This document shows positions 46,440 to 57,495 of a stretch of DNA of 64,000 nucleotides, piece after piece (the stretch's first letter is position 1; each line of letters opens with the position of its first letter). The position numbers and the translations under genes are program-made. Under the pieces are notes generated by a model. The model had not been told where the DNA came from, ran no database searches, and saw only the letters and a program-made list of their open reading frames with translations. Source of the stretch: Juglans regia (lineage: Eukaryota > Streptophyta > Magnoliopsida > Fagales > Juglandaceae); the NCBI RefSeq assembly GCF_001411555.2, contig NC_049914.1, positions 13,904,798-13,968,797 on the forward strand, given 5' to 3'.

Positions 46440-46680
46440 CTCAAGTTCGGAAGAACCAAAATGAGCTCAAAATAGAGGAGCCAAAGCAACTCTGAAACTC
46501 TCTGATTATCCAGAAAATAAAAAAGAAGAAAGAGCAAAATGAAAATAGGTTCCCTCACATTGTAATGTCAGAAAAAGTAGGAGAGAATTTCAGGAACCCA
46601 AAAGCTGAAACCAGCAACGATACCCAGGGAGCGAGAGAGAGAGAGAGAGAGAGTGTGTGTGAGAGGGAAAGCGTGCTGTG
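46440..46680 (-). other. TRFL: TRFL 5' UTR exon (inferred)
   Basis: A donor CTTGAG/GTACTT at 46440/46439 pairs with the acceptor acag/GG at 41528, giving a 4.9 kb first intron in the leader. The leader carries a CT tract (46630-46651 as GA on +). A minimal upstream ATG-TGA occurs near 46560. The transcription start is estimated, not seen. Confidence 0.5.
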
Positions 46681-46699
46681 GGAGAGGAAGAGCAATTCC

Positions 46700-46716
46700 C
46701 TCTTTTTTTATATTTT
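46700..46716 (-). promoter_or_regulatory. TATA-like element upstream of TRFL
   Basis: The minus strand reads AAAAATATAAAAAAAGG, ~30 bases before the estimated start. A T-rich stretch on + makes this weak. Confidence 0.3.
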
Positions 46717-46864
46717 TTTATTTTATTTGGGTGACGGATTTGAAATACATTCAAAGTTAGATTGGAATCGGCGGGTTTGGACTATAGATTGCACGTGGGA
46801 CTCTGAATTCTGACGTGACAAAGACGGCGTTAGTACCCATGTCACTGTTTCAGCAAGACGATTC

Positions 46865-47079
46865 TTAACTCAATTCATCTCATATCATTTTATGTTATTA
46901 TTAAAATATTTTAAAATTTTTACATAAAATATAATAAATAATTTAATTTTTTTAATTTTAATTCAACTTTTTTAAATCTTAAACTAATAATAATATTAAA
47001 AAATAATATTTTAATAATATTTTATTTAACTTTTAAATTTTATTTAAAATAATTTCATCTCATCTTACTATCTAAACGG
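46865..47079. mobile_element. MITE copy 4 (GAGAT family), diverged
   Basis: Interior aaaatataataaataattt and ttaaaaaataatattttaataat match the family, with ends ttcatctcat and catctcatcttac. Outer termini are degraded. Lies just upstream of the TRFL promoter. Confidence 0.7.
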
Positions 47080-47434
47080 AAGCTAATTGTTTTTGGATAG
47101 TGCTGGTGTGCCACCAAGTTTTGACTGCTGGCGTGCCCACTAGTACAAATTTCACTTTTTATTTATTTATTTATTTTGTTTTATATTTTTTTAACATATT
47201 TAAATATTTTAAAAAAATAAAAAATATATATCAATACCCTAATATTCAGTTTATTAATCAGTAAGTAAAATAAAAAATAAAAAAATAAATTTATAAGCGA
47301 TCAAAATGAAGGGACAAAATAAGACAACATAATAATATTATTCATTTTTTTTTTCGGCTTTTCTTTCAAACGTAGACATATGCTCCTTTGAAGACAAAAA
47401 TGCTAGAACTCACTCTACTTATAAAATCTGGCTT
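47080..47434. other. AT-rich spacer
   Basis: Contains an A/T-rich patch (47160-47290) flanked by gtgccaccaag/gcgtgcccac phrases, possibly a small degraded element. No gene. Confidence 0.3.
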
Positions 47435-47624
47435 CGTTTGGTTACTAAACATCTCTCAACTCATCTCAACTCATCATTACAATTTTTTCAAATTTCAACA
47501 TAAAATATAATAAATAATTCAACTTTTTCAAATCTCAAAATAATAATAATATTAAAAAATAATATTCTAACAATATTTTATCATCTCAACTCAACTCAAC
47601 TCAACTCACTTCAACATCCAAACG
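47435..47624. mobile_element. MITE copy 5 (GAGAT family)
   Basis: Ends cgtttgg and ccaaacg inverted. Interior as in copy 2, with an added ctcaactcaactcaactcaa pentamer run at the right. Confidence 0.85.
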
Positions 47625-47904
47625 CAACCAGAATGACACGCTTTCCACGTCAGTACACAAACATTGCTCACTAGTCATTCGATGGAAATCTAACCCTCTA
47701 CTCGGTGTTCAAGTCAGTGTAGTTCAATGGAGGAAAGACCAGGCATTTAAGCCATTCGATGAAAACCATTCTCCATTCCCTTATCCTTCAGCTATTCCGG
47801 TCAATTAGGGTTTACCAAAAAATTATCGAAAATCATCTCAGCCTCCAGCGTGGGTAAATTTTTTTGTGTATCTTGGTATTTCGTATAAACTATTATCATA
47901 TTTC
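47625..47904. other. Short spacer, possible gene leader cut by the retrotransposon
   Basis: Holds gtcaattagggtttacc and a possible donor (cgtgggtaaat) at about 47850. The same style of sequence (ccacttagggtttcgg) resumes after the retrotransposon at 53370. No coding exon is visible. Confidence 0.3.
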
Positions 47905-47909
47905 GTATT

Positions 47910-48003
47910 TGTAATGGGCCCTTTTTCTTCAACCTTCCAGATGACTGATTCGAGGTAGTCACCTCTAAGAATGTAAGCAAGAAGTAGAGAGAGAGGGAGT
48001 GAA

Positions 48004-48036
<33 letters not shown>

Positions 48037-48416
48037 TTATATGCACTAAATTCTAGAGTTGGTCTCTTCTCCAACTCATGCATGCTTTTATATGTATTAA
48101 AACGACAATGTTTTGCATACAGTTAGAAACTCTATTTCTTTCTACAAAGCGACATCACTCTATTACAAAACTCTTCTAACGATTCTACTTACCACTCATA
48201 GTCACCCACATACAAACCAACACAAGACCTACATCATAATACTAATTAAAATGACAACGTATCAATCTGTTTCTAAATAACAAAACTACAACACGATACT
48301 TCACAAAATCAATCTTCTTTATCAAAACTCATCTTCCTTCCCTTGCCATCTTCCACCACTACACTTCTTCATTATCCAGTGCACTCTTCACTACACCACT
48401 TCTTCAGCCCACAACA
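47910..48416 (-). repeat. 3' LTR, 507 bp
   Basis: On the minus strand it starts TGTTGTGGGC and ends GGGCCCATTACA. Contains a GA/TA microsatellite at 48002-48034 that is shorter in the other LTR and contributes to their length difference. Confidence 0.92.
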
Positions 48417-48426
48417 TACTCCCCCC

Positions 48427-48667
48427 TTCAAAGCACCTTACCCACAAGGTGAGGAAATCTGTCACGACACTGCCAATAAGACTCTCAAGTAGCATCCTCC
48501 ACTCCAGCCCCCTTCCATTGAATTAAGACTTCCACCACAGCTCTATTATGAACTTTTCTACTTCTACGCTGCAACACACACTCAGCTTCTGGTGTTAATT
48601 CTCCTTGGAGACCAACTGGAGGCAATGTTGACAGAGGTGAAATGTGTTGACCCAATTTTTTTTTCAA
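48427..48667 (-). pseudogene. Chromodomain at the end of chromovirus pol
   Basis: The minus strand shows VEVLIQWKGAGVEDAT, the next codon TGA where Trp is expected, then ESYWQ and FPHLVGKVL before the terminal stop. A chromodomain directs integration to marked chromatin. The premature stop removes its last third. Confidence 0.82.
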
Positions 48668-49182
48668 ACAAAATACATGAAATACAGGATGAAAGGAGGT
48701 ATGTTGGGGTATATCAAGTTTATAAGCAACCTAACCAACCCTCTTTGTAATTTGAAATAGTCCAAAGAATCTAAGAGAAAGCTTGAAGTTCCTCCCAGCC
48801 ACCAATGATTGATATCTATAAGGTTGCAACCTAAGATACACCCAATCTACTACTGCAAACTCCCTCTCAATTCTTCTTTTATCAGCCTACAACTTTATTC
48901 TTTCCTAAGCAGCAAAAAAATTAAACTTCAATGTCGACAGAATTTGATCTTTGGTTTTCAACACCTCATCTACTGCGTGGTTAGCAGTTAGTCCAAGTAT
49001 GTAAGACTGCAATTTAGTAGGGGTCTGCCGTATACTATTTCATATGTAGTCAATTTTGTAGAGGTATGGGAAATGGTATTATACCACCACTCAGTCAAAG
49101 TCAACCAATCAAACCATGACCTTGGTTTGTCTCCTGTAAAGCTTCTCAAAAAATATTCAATGCACTTCTTGACTGGCTAAAT
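48668..49182 (-). pseudogene. Chromovirus integrase C-terminal region, degraded
   Basis: Expected by position between the integrase core and chromodomain. Only scattered pieces are readable (for example LAGRNFKLS-type and FGLFQITKRVG near 48730-48800), in changing frames. Confidence 0.5.
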
Positions 49183-49562
49183 CTATTCATCACTTTGAGG
49201 GTGGTAAGCAAATGAATGGGAGAGGGTTACTCCTTGTAACTTGAATAACTCCCTCCAAAATGAACTAATAAAAATTGCTCCTTTATCTGAAACTATGTTC
49301 TGAGGCATGTCATGCAACTTAAAGACATTATAAAAAATAACGATGCCACCTTTGCTGCTGTGAAGGATGTTTAAGGCCATAAAATGTGAATACTTATGCC
49401 ATCTGTGAACAACAACCATAATGACATAATATCCCTTTCAAATTGGTAGGTCTTCCACAAAATCCATGGACAAATCTGTCTAAATATGTTAAGGCATATG
49501 GAGGGGCTGTAATAAACTAGCAGGGTGCACATTCTCCACCTTATTCCTCTAGCATATATCAC
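49183..49562 (-). pseudogene. Chromovirus integrase core
   Basis: Minus frames give VVVHRWHKYSHFMAL, then VSDKGAIFISSFWRELF (second catalytic aspartate; the usual DRG is DKG) and YHPQSDE (catalytic glutamate). The first part (49562-49420) is in another frame, so the gene is frameshifted. Function: insertion of the DNA copy. Confidence 0.8.
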
Positions 49563-50398
49563 ATTTTTTTTTTTATGTACTTCTTCACCTCACACTTTAG
49601 GTTAGGCCAGTAAAATTCATGTCTAGCTCTCTGCAATGACTTATGAAAGCCAGAATGACCTGTAGATGGACTAGCATGTATAAAATTAAAACTTTTAAGT
49701 TTCAACTCAAGGCAGTTTGGTATATAGATTCTCCATTTCTTAAACAACAACCTATGTTTAAAAGTAAAGGAAGAAGTGGAAGAAGAACCTTCCTGCGTCA
49801 AAGAAAACTGTTGATGTGCCAACTGATCTGTTACATATGCTTGCTTAAACTCTTCCAACCATACTGGAGCTAGAAATGAGATAGTAGTGAGTAAAGCTAG
49901 GTCCTTTGAAACTACCCTTCGAGACAAAGCATCTACTACTTTATTCTTAAGCCATTTCTTATATTCAATGGAAAATTCATAACCTAACAGTTTTGAAATC
50001 CATTTTTGCTGAGTTGTTGTCCCCACCATTTGTTCCAACAAGTATTTTAAACTATTATGGTCAGTTTTGATTATAAAAGCAATCCCCAACAGGTAAGACC
50101 TCCATTTTTCAATAGCTAACACAATTGCTAACAACTCATTCTCATAGGTAGAAAGCAACAAATTCTTACCTTCAAGAGCTTGGCTAAGGAAAGCCAATGG
50201 CTTCTGGTTTTGCATCAACACATCTCCTATTCCAACCCCACAAGCATCACATTCAATCACAAATTTTTTAACAAAATTTAGCTGACACGGAACTGGAAGA
50301 TTATTTACAGCCTTCTTCAACTGTTCAAAGGCATCAGTAGCTGTTTCAGACCATTGAAAAGCATTATTTTTTAACAATGAAGTCAATGGAGCAGCCAT
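49559..50398 (-). pseudogene. Chromovirus RNase H and integrase zinc-binding region
   Basis: 279 codons without a stop: FVIECDACGVGIGDVLMQ (first acid), STYENELLAIVLAIEKWR (glutamate), IKTDHNSLKYLL (aspartate), KNKVVDALSRR (last aspartate), then the integrase N-terminal GHSGFHKSLQRARHEFYWP, where the HHCC site should follow. The cysteines fall beyond the local frame end at 49559. Confidence 0.85.
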
Positions 50399-50619
50399 TT
50401 AACCATATCCACAAATAGTTTTTCTATAATAAATTGTCAATCCCAAAATACCCCTCAAAGACTTAAGGTTTTTGGAACTGGCTAGCTTACCATAGACTCC
50501 AACTTCCTTGGATCAATCTTCACCCCTTCTTTGGAAATCAAGTGCCCCAAATACTCTATTTTTGCACATGCGAAATGACACTTTGACTTATTTGCAAATA
50601 ACTGATTCTGCTATAATGA

Positions 50620-50988
50620 ATCCAATACAGTGGCTAAATGAAACAAATGAGACTGGAGATCCTTATTGTAGACAAGGATATCATCAAAGAACACAATTAC
50701 AAACTACCTCAAGAATGGTTTAAAGACCTCATTCATGAGTGCTTGAAATATTGAGGGAGTATTAGTGAGTCCACAAGGCATGATAAGGAACTCATAATGC
50801 TCCTCATGTGTTCTGAATGTTGTTTTGTGTACATCTTCAATTCTCATACGGAATTGATGATAACCTGATCTCAAATTCGACTTAGAGAAATCAATGAAGC
50901 CAAATAGCTCATCTAGCAACTCAACAACTCGAATTGAGTACTTATCCTTAACAGTAGCCTCATTAAGCACCCTATAGTCAATACACAT
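50620..50988 (-). pseudogene. Chromovirus reverse transcriptase
   Basis: [37 protein letters not shown] and [20 protein letters not shown] are the fingers/palm blocks. FLR is followed by a stop (TAG where Lys is normal), and VFFDDILVYN, the catalytic pair, comes after it at about 50670-50690. Upstream RT (to ~51200) is in other frames. Confidence 0.87.
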
Positions 50989-51423
50989 TCTCTAAGACCC
51001 ATCTGACTTTCTTGCTAATAATACAGGAGAAGAAAATGGAGATTGACTTGACCTGATTACACCAAATCTTAACAGCTCACTAACAATTTTTTCAATTTCT
51101 GTCTTTTGAAAATAAAGATATCTATATGATGTTGCACTTATAGGTAAGGAATCATTCTTCAACCCAATTTAATGGTCTCGAGATCTATAAGGAGGAAGGC
51201 CAATAGGTTCATCAAAAACCTTATTATATTTATGTAACAATTCAACTATTTCCACACAAGAATTATTCTGAACCTAACTGCTATCTATACAGACATCAAC
51301 TGTAGCCACAACCCTTTGGATCCTATCTTAGAAATCTCCTTTTCATCCACCAACTCAATAGCAAATGATGTAAGGCCTTTAAATCAAACAACCTTTCCAT
51401 TATAAGAAAATTTCATCTTAAGC

Positions 51424-51963
51424 TCAGCAAAGTTCCAAAGTATAGGGCCAAGTGACAATAGCCAATGCACTCCCATCACAACCCCCCAATGTAAGTGTAA
51501 AAACATCAACAATAAACTTAGTACCTTGCATCTGTATTCCTACTGAGGTAGCCCTTCCTTTACTATTCAAAACCTCTCCATTAGCAACCCTTACTTGAAT
51601 AGGTTGATCATTGTGCACAACTACTCCACATATATCAACCACTGCAGTATCCACAAAATTGTGGGTACTGCCAGTGTCAATTAAGATCACAACCCTTCTC
51701 TTATTGATCTGGCCAACAACCCTTATTGCTTTAGGACTTGGAGTGCCAACAATAGCTTGCAAAGAAATGGAAGCAATGTCTCCATATTCTTCACATTCCC
51801 CATGTAAGTCATCCATTACTGGTTCATGCTCTATCCCAATGTCACTATTACTGCCAACATCCATGCCCTCCAACAAATATACTTTCGGCTTCACACACCT
51901 GTGGCCTTGATGCCACTTGTAGTTACAAAAGTAACACAAACCCTTCTTTCTTCTTTCTTGCAT
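51424..51963 (-). pseudogene. Chromovirus zinc knuckle and aspartic protease
   Basis: KGLCYFCNYKWHQGHRC is the CCHC RNA-binding knuckle (the nucleocapsid part of gag). Further on, VVILIDTGSTHNFVDTAVV is the protease active site (DTG). The region is one open frame of 179 codons, followed by a stop before RT. Confidence 0.87.
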
Positions 51964-52107
51964 CTGAGTTTTAGATACCTTTTGATAAGGTAACTTGGCA
52001 ATGGGTAGTATCTTGGGTGTACCTAAACTAGAACCACCTGAATTCTGCTAATGAGAATTGATATAATTATTCCTCCAAAATCTCCTAGTACTCCAAATAT
52101 ACTGCTC

Positions 52108-52758
52108 TTAAATTTTCGCCAATCCAAAAGCATCATTTAAAGAAGTGGGATTTAACATCCTCATTGGCAATCCCACTTCATCTTTCAACTCACTTAAAAA
52201 GTAACTCAATTTATTCTTTTTAGAGATGCCTTTAATTCTATTGGATTGTAATTCAAAATTAGCCTTATAAGAAGTGACAAAACTAACTTGCTTCAGACGT
52301 GTTAATGCCTCCATAGGATTATCATATGCAAATGATCCAAATCTGACTTGTACAACTTGAGTGAATGCCTCCCATGACTGAGAAGTTCCAGCTTCACTTG
52401 CATCTTGGAACCATATTAAAGCTTCTTCATCCATATGAAGCGAAGCCAATAATGTCCTCTGTCCAGGTGGTACTTTATGATACAAAAAATATTGGTTAGC
52501 CTTGTAAATCCAAGCCGATGGATTCTTCCCCACAAACCTTGGAAAATCTAACTTGATACCCTTCGTGAATGCCCTTTCACCCATGTCATGACAATGTACT
52601 TCACCAACACCTTCATTCATATCTCCATTTCTAACAATTGGCTGAGTTTCTTGAAAATTTCTCACAGTATATCCATTAACTTCATACACATCACAAGAGA
52701 TTCTTGAAATATGCTGTAACAATTCCGAGAATTTCTTATCTTGATTTTTCCTTTCCAA
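52108..52758 (-). pseudogene. Chromovirus gag
   Basis: 216 codons. KLDFPRFVGKNPSAWIYKAN and SFVTSYKANFELQSNRIKG lie in the retrotransposon gag fold, with WEAFTQVVQVRFG between. It continues to the knuckle after a break at 52108-51964, where stops occur. Confidence 0.87.
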
Positions 52759-52890
52759 TCTAGCTGCTTCCTGTTGTTGTACCAGAATGACAATGGTTTC
52801 TTCAATCTTTTTCTGCTGCCTTCCTTCAATCTACAATTTGTGCATAAGATCGTGTACCTTATGTCATCCTTTCTAACTGTTGATACCAAT

Positions 52891-53365
52891 TGTAGTGGGC
52901 CTTTCTTCTTCAAACTTCCAGATTATTGATTTGAGGTGGTCACCCTCCAAGATTGTAAGCAAGAAGTAGAGAGAGAGAGAGAGAGTAAGCGCTGAATTCC
53001 AGAGTTGGCCTCTTCTTTAACTCGTGGATGCTTTATATGTATTAAAATGACAGTGTTTTGCATACAATAAAAAACTCTCCTTATTTCTACAAAATGACAT
53101 CACTCTATTACAAAACTCTTCCAATGATGTCGTTCTACTTACCACTCATAGTCACCCACATACAAAACAACACATGACTTACAACATTATACAAATAAAA
53201 CAACTTCGTATCAATCTGCTTCTAACTAACATAACTACCACATGATACTTCACAAAATCAGTCTTCTTTTCTAAAACTCATCTTCCTTCCCTTGCCATCT
53301 TCCACCACTGCACTTCTTCACTGTCCACTACACTCTTCACTGCTCTACTTCTTCAACCCATAATA
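52891..53365 (-). repeat. 5' LTR, 475 bp
   Basis: On the minus strand it starts TATTATGGG (TG changed to TA) and ends GGCCCACTACA. It is clearly diverged from the 3' LTR by scattered substitutions and small indels, which means the insertion is not recent. Confidence 0.92.
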
Positions 53366-53370
53366 GTGTT

Positions 53371-54895
53371 TCCCTTCCACTTAGGGTTTCGGTTTTTTTT
53401 TTTTTTTTTTATGTGAGCTTTGAGATTTTCTACTGTTACCAATGAACAATTCTATCATTGTAGACGAATCTTTAGGCTTTACGATGTTCATTGAATTGTG
53501 TTTCTGCTTACAAGTTTTGAGAGTTTCTGGTTACAAGCTTACAAGTAAAATCTATGGATGTTTACAAGAATTTACAACCCTCAAGAAAGAAAATGTAAGA
53601 GTTTCTGGTTATAAGATTTGTTTTTTAGATTTTTTAGAATTCTGAGGCTTTAGGACATTCACTGAAATGTGTTTTACTTATTTTTTTTCTGTGAGTTTTG
53701 AGATTTTTTACTGGTTACAATTTTTTAGTAGAAACTTCAGATATTCTACTGGATACAAATTTTGTGAGTTTATACCTTTTTTATGTAAGTTGGTGTGCGT
53801 GGCTTTGATTTTTTTCTCTTGATGTGCTTTCATTTGGTTTGCAGTAGGAAAAGTTGTTAGTGGGAAGGGTCTACCAAAGTAGATGTTGTAGTCCAAACTT
53901 TAAACAATCAACTCAGTTATTTAATGTGGGTTGATTAGAATGTTAGTAACTTGTGTCAGATCCCTTTTTATCATCTCCTTTTTTTGTAGCAATTTTCACT
54001 CTATTGTTTTTAGCATAAACACTCAGCAATTTGTACTTGATTTCACACTCCACCTTGCTCTTATAAGAGAAGGAAATGCCATTGCGTTAGAGCCAAACTT
54101 TATTTGAAATGATGAGAGTTCTTGTTTGTTTTTATTTTTTTGTTCATACCAGTATTTATTTGACACACTAAGTTTATAGATTTAGTTTATTTTTTTTGAA
54201 CCTGTGAAGCTATATATGTTAAGAAAATAAACTTCAGTTCATTCTTCTCATTTTATTCTTTAACTTTAAGCAGCTCCTTCAAAACTCTAAAGTGAATTTT
54301 GTACCTGGTTGGGATTGTCATGGCTACCTATTGAGTTGAAAGGCAAATACTGAAGAGAGAGCTTTAGATTCATAAAAGGGATGATAGAGTTTTGAAGAGA
54401 GAAGTAGAAAGTGCTAATTAATGTATTGTATTAAGCGTATTTTGTAATCATCAGTTTCAGACAATCATTGTACTTTTGTATTTTATCTTCGTAGAAAGTG
54501 CTTATATTTTCATGCCTATATTGTTCGTTCAACTTCCTTCCCTTTTTTTTTTGGGTGGTGTTTTTTCCTTTCTTTTTTGAAGCCACAGAGCTCTTAGCAT
54601 GCATACATGCAGTGTTGATTTCCTAAAGTTTCAGGTTATATTAAACTCAAAGATAGGCACCAATAAACCAACATTCATAAGCTGCTCTAGCCGTGCAAAA
54701 AAAAAGAACATGTTCATGTTACAACAAACTTTCAAAAACTATTTCATCACAATCTATCATGCTTAAATAAATGTTCAATACAAATTTCAGTTCTAAAAAC
54801 ACATCAAGTAACAAGCTTATTATTATTCATTACAAATTCCAGTGGGACAACCAAAAACCAACCAAGTGATAGAAAAAATATAAGGGAGATCTTTG
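53371..54895. other. Spacer, no gene recognised
   Basis: T-rich on the + strand, with repeated short phrases (gagtttctggttacaag at about 53520 and 53598). No exon with codon support is seen. Confidence 0.35.
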
Positions 54896-55279
54896 TTAGG
54901 CACCAGTGGGTGTTGAATCAGTATCTGCAAGCCTATGCTTAATATCCCTTGCTATTAAGAAGAAAACCTCCCCCACGTCTTGAAGCTTGTTGCCACTTAC
55001 AATTTCAAAGAACTTGATGTCGTACTCATTAGCAAGAGCTTGATCCTCAGAGGTAGGCACAACCTAAGAAAACAAAGAAAATTTCTTTCGAGTTAACAAT
55101 GTAGAACATGTTTGCTTTAATCCATATAGCCATCCATGCAGTTCTATGCTCAATTTATGAACTCAGAATCCAACCCAACAGGTGAAAAAGAAGCATTATC
55201 TGCTAGTTGGTTAATCAGAAAAACCTACACTTTTGCTTTCATTCATGTTGTTCAATGTTGTGAAGCCAGTTCCTAATGT
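54896..55279 (-). pseudogene. RABE/Rab8-type small GTPase pseudogene (last two exons)
   Basis: Minus strand, last exon 55063-54896 (acceptor ttcttag): [20 protein letters not shown], then [22 protein letters not shown] and a stop. This matches the C-terminal region of plant RABE1/Rab8 (usually [20 protein letters not shown]). A preceding exon from 55279 reads IRNWLHNIEQH, then GAA TGA (stop), where the intact protein continues to the NKAD nucleotide-binding motif, which is missing here. The prenylated C-terminal cysteines are also absent. No upstream exons were found, so this is a broken fragment of a vesicle-traffic GTPase gene. Confidence 0.82.
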
Positions 55280-56902
55280 CTAAACAGGAAAAAAATATAG
55301 AACCTACTCCACTAGGCACTAGTGGGTGTTGAACATTCTTTCTGCATAGTTGAAGAAAAAAATTTATTAGTAAGGAATACAAAAGCATAAAAAGTTCAAA
55401 GAACTTGAACAATCTATCAAGGGTATCTTTGACTGGTCATTATACCCCTGTGCCTTGTCATCCTCTTCGCCCAACGAGCTAGTCGACCAAAACTACTCCT
55501 CCTCACGACTCTAGCCTTCTATTTCATACAATCAGATAACCAACAATGCTACAAGTCAGAGACCAATCCATAATAGACATTTTCTCTATCCAAAATCAAA
55601 CTAAAACAAGATATTTTTTTACCTAATCCATTGGTCTAAGATCTATTTTTTATCATTCCTTCCAATTTCACATCAAATCCACAGAGACACTTTTGCGATG
55701 GTGGGTTATAATCATGATAAAAGTGGATGCTCAAGTCAACTTTAAACTTTGAGGATGTAGATAAAAAAAGATTTCTTTAAGAAAAAAAATGCAAATCTTG
55801 GCCATGGTTGCTGCTCTGCATTTTGTTTTCAAATTTTTTAAAGCTACAGAAGGCCGAAAGCATACACATATAAGTGAAGATAAAATGGATGCTATCAATT
55901 TAATTAAAAATCACTAAGTACACATACAAATGAAGATAAAATGCCAAGAGGGTAATCTCGGATTGCCCAAAAAAATATGTTTATAGACACCTTACACGCA
56001 AATTTTTACCAGAAAAATATGTTTATAGATCCCTTCCCTTACACACGTATTACACAAATCGAGGAGAGAGAGATGATTGCCTTCTCTTGGGCGTGAGAAA
56101 TGCTACTATCCCAAGAAGAAGCTCAGTGTTTGAATAAGTGAGGGAGAAGCTTTTGTTTTGATTTGTTTTCTTAAACTGGAGCATGGGAGAAGCTGTGCAG
56201 GAGGAGGTTGAAATGCGAGAAGAGGTACAAGAAGCTTCCATTTTGACTTTTTTTTGTTTTATTTTTTTTCTTTACTTATCCATCTTGGCAAAATTTGTGT
56301 GGTTTGTGTATGACAGGGGACTTCCCTGTAGTAGCACTCCTTTGAAAACGTGAGACATAAGAGTTTACGTTTGTTTTTTTTCAAATTTTATTAAAGAAAA
56401 ATGCATTGCTCTATTTTAATTATTTATATTTTCAAATATTTCTTACATTTTCCTCCCTATTTTTTTTTTTACTTTATTACAATAATCTTTCTTTATTTCA
56501 TTTTATTATTTTTAGAGTTATTGAAAGCTGATGTGCAAAGCACGGATAATGATAAGCTTACTACCCTCTTACCACCCTTTTACTACTCTATTCTTTTTTA
56601 ACATGTTATATTTTTGTGTACTTGCTCTTCGAAACACAATTTAATTTGCTTGTATTCATATAAATTTGTTTAAGGTTAATAAAATACTTATATAAGATAT
56701 GCTTGGAGAGCTATAGTAACTAATAAATTTAGGATGTACTGTTGCAAACTTATTTATTATGTAATTTATCCAGCCGAATGTAGGATGATTTTGGATGAAA
56801 GTTAAATCACTTTTTCTCATATTTTAGAAAACTTGTGCATGTGAATGCTCCGGAGGGTTAGTGATCTCCTACAAGTTTTTATGTGCCCTGTAAAATTAAA
56901 GT
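55280..56902. other. Spacer, no gene recognised
   Basis: The phrase cactagtgggtgttgaac at about 55316 repeats the 3' end of the Rab exon (cagtgggtgttgaatc, 54904), a small duplication. A 63-codon frame at 56241-56050 (-) has an N-terminus rich in Ser/Thr but nothing identifiable. Confidence 0.35.
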
Positions 56903-57106
56903 CTCGTTTGTTTTCGGAGATGAGATGAGATGAGATTAAAGTTAAAAAGTTGAATAAAATATTGTTAGAGTATATTTTTTAATATTATTTTTGTTTTGGG
57001 ATTTGACAAAGTTGAATTGTTTATTTTATTTTGTATTGAAAGTTGGGAAAGTTGTAATGATTAGATGAGATGAGATGAGATGAGATGTTTTTCCAAAACA
57101 AACGAG
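56903..57106. mobile_element. MITE copy 6 (GAGAT family), opposite orientation
   Basis: Ends ctcgtttgttttc and its near inverse aaaacaaacgag. Interior gttgaataaaatattgttaga, gaattgtttattttattttgt and four gagat units at each side, in the same orientation as copy 1. Confidence 0.87.
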
Positions 57107-57495
57107 GCCTAAGTCATCTTGGTAATACTTTGAGAAAATAATTTTCTTGCCAGTTATCTATTACTTTGCTTCAAATTTGAAGGATTGTATAATTAAATAT
57201 GCTGGATAAATGGTTTTCTCATATTAATAATGTGAGTATCTTTAAAAATTAAAGCATACATCTTCAGCCACATGTATGCATAAACTTAATCCTAGAGAGT
57301 ATTGGAGATATTAATTTTGAAACACATATGTAGCAGTCGGTCTACATAATCACAGCAATAGTACAAAATCTAAGACAATCCGGTCTCTTATATTTTACAA
57401 CATCCATGCAAATATGAAGTCTTCCACTTGTAGTGACTATCTGTACCACCTCACTTAAGAGCCGTTTAGGCCTTGACCCTAGCTAAGTAGAGGTT

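Larger units (their letters stand above)
47910..53365 (-). mobile_element. Ty3/gypsy chromovirus, full structure, disabled
   Basis: 5' LTR 52891-53365 and 3' LTR 47910-48416. PBS TGGTATCA at 52888-52881, right after the 5' LTR (initiator-Met tRNA). Polypurine tract tgaaggggggagta at 48430-48417, right before the 3' LTR. Flanks gtatt (47905-47909) and gtgtt (53366-53370), a 4 of 5 TSD. Gene order gag, zinc knuckle, protease, RT, RNase H, integrase, chromodomain is the Ty3/gypsy order. Stops and frameshifts interrupt pol in many places, so it is an old, inactive copy. Confidence 0.93.
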
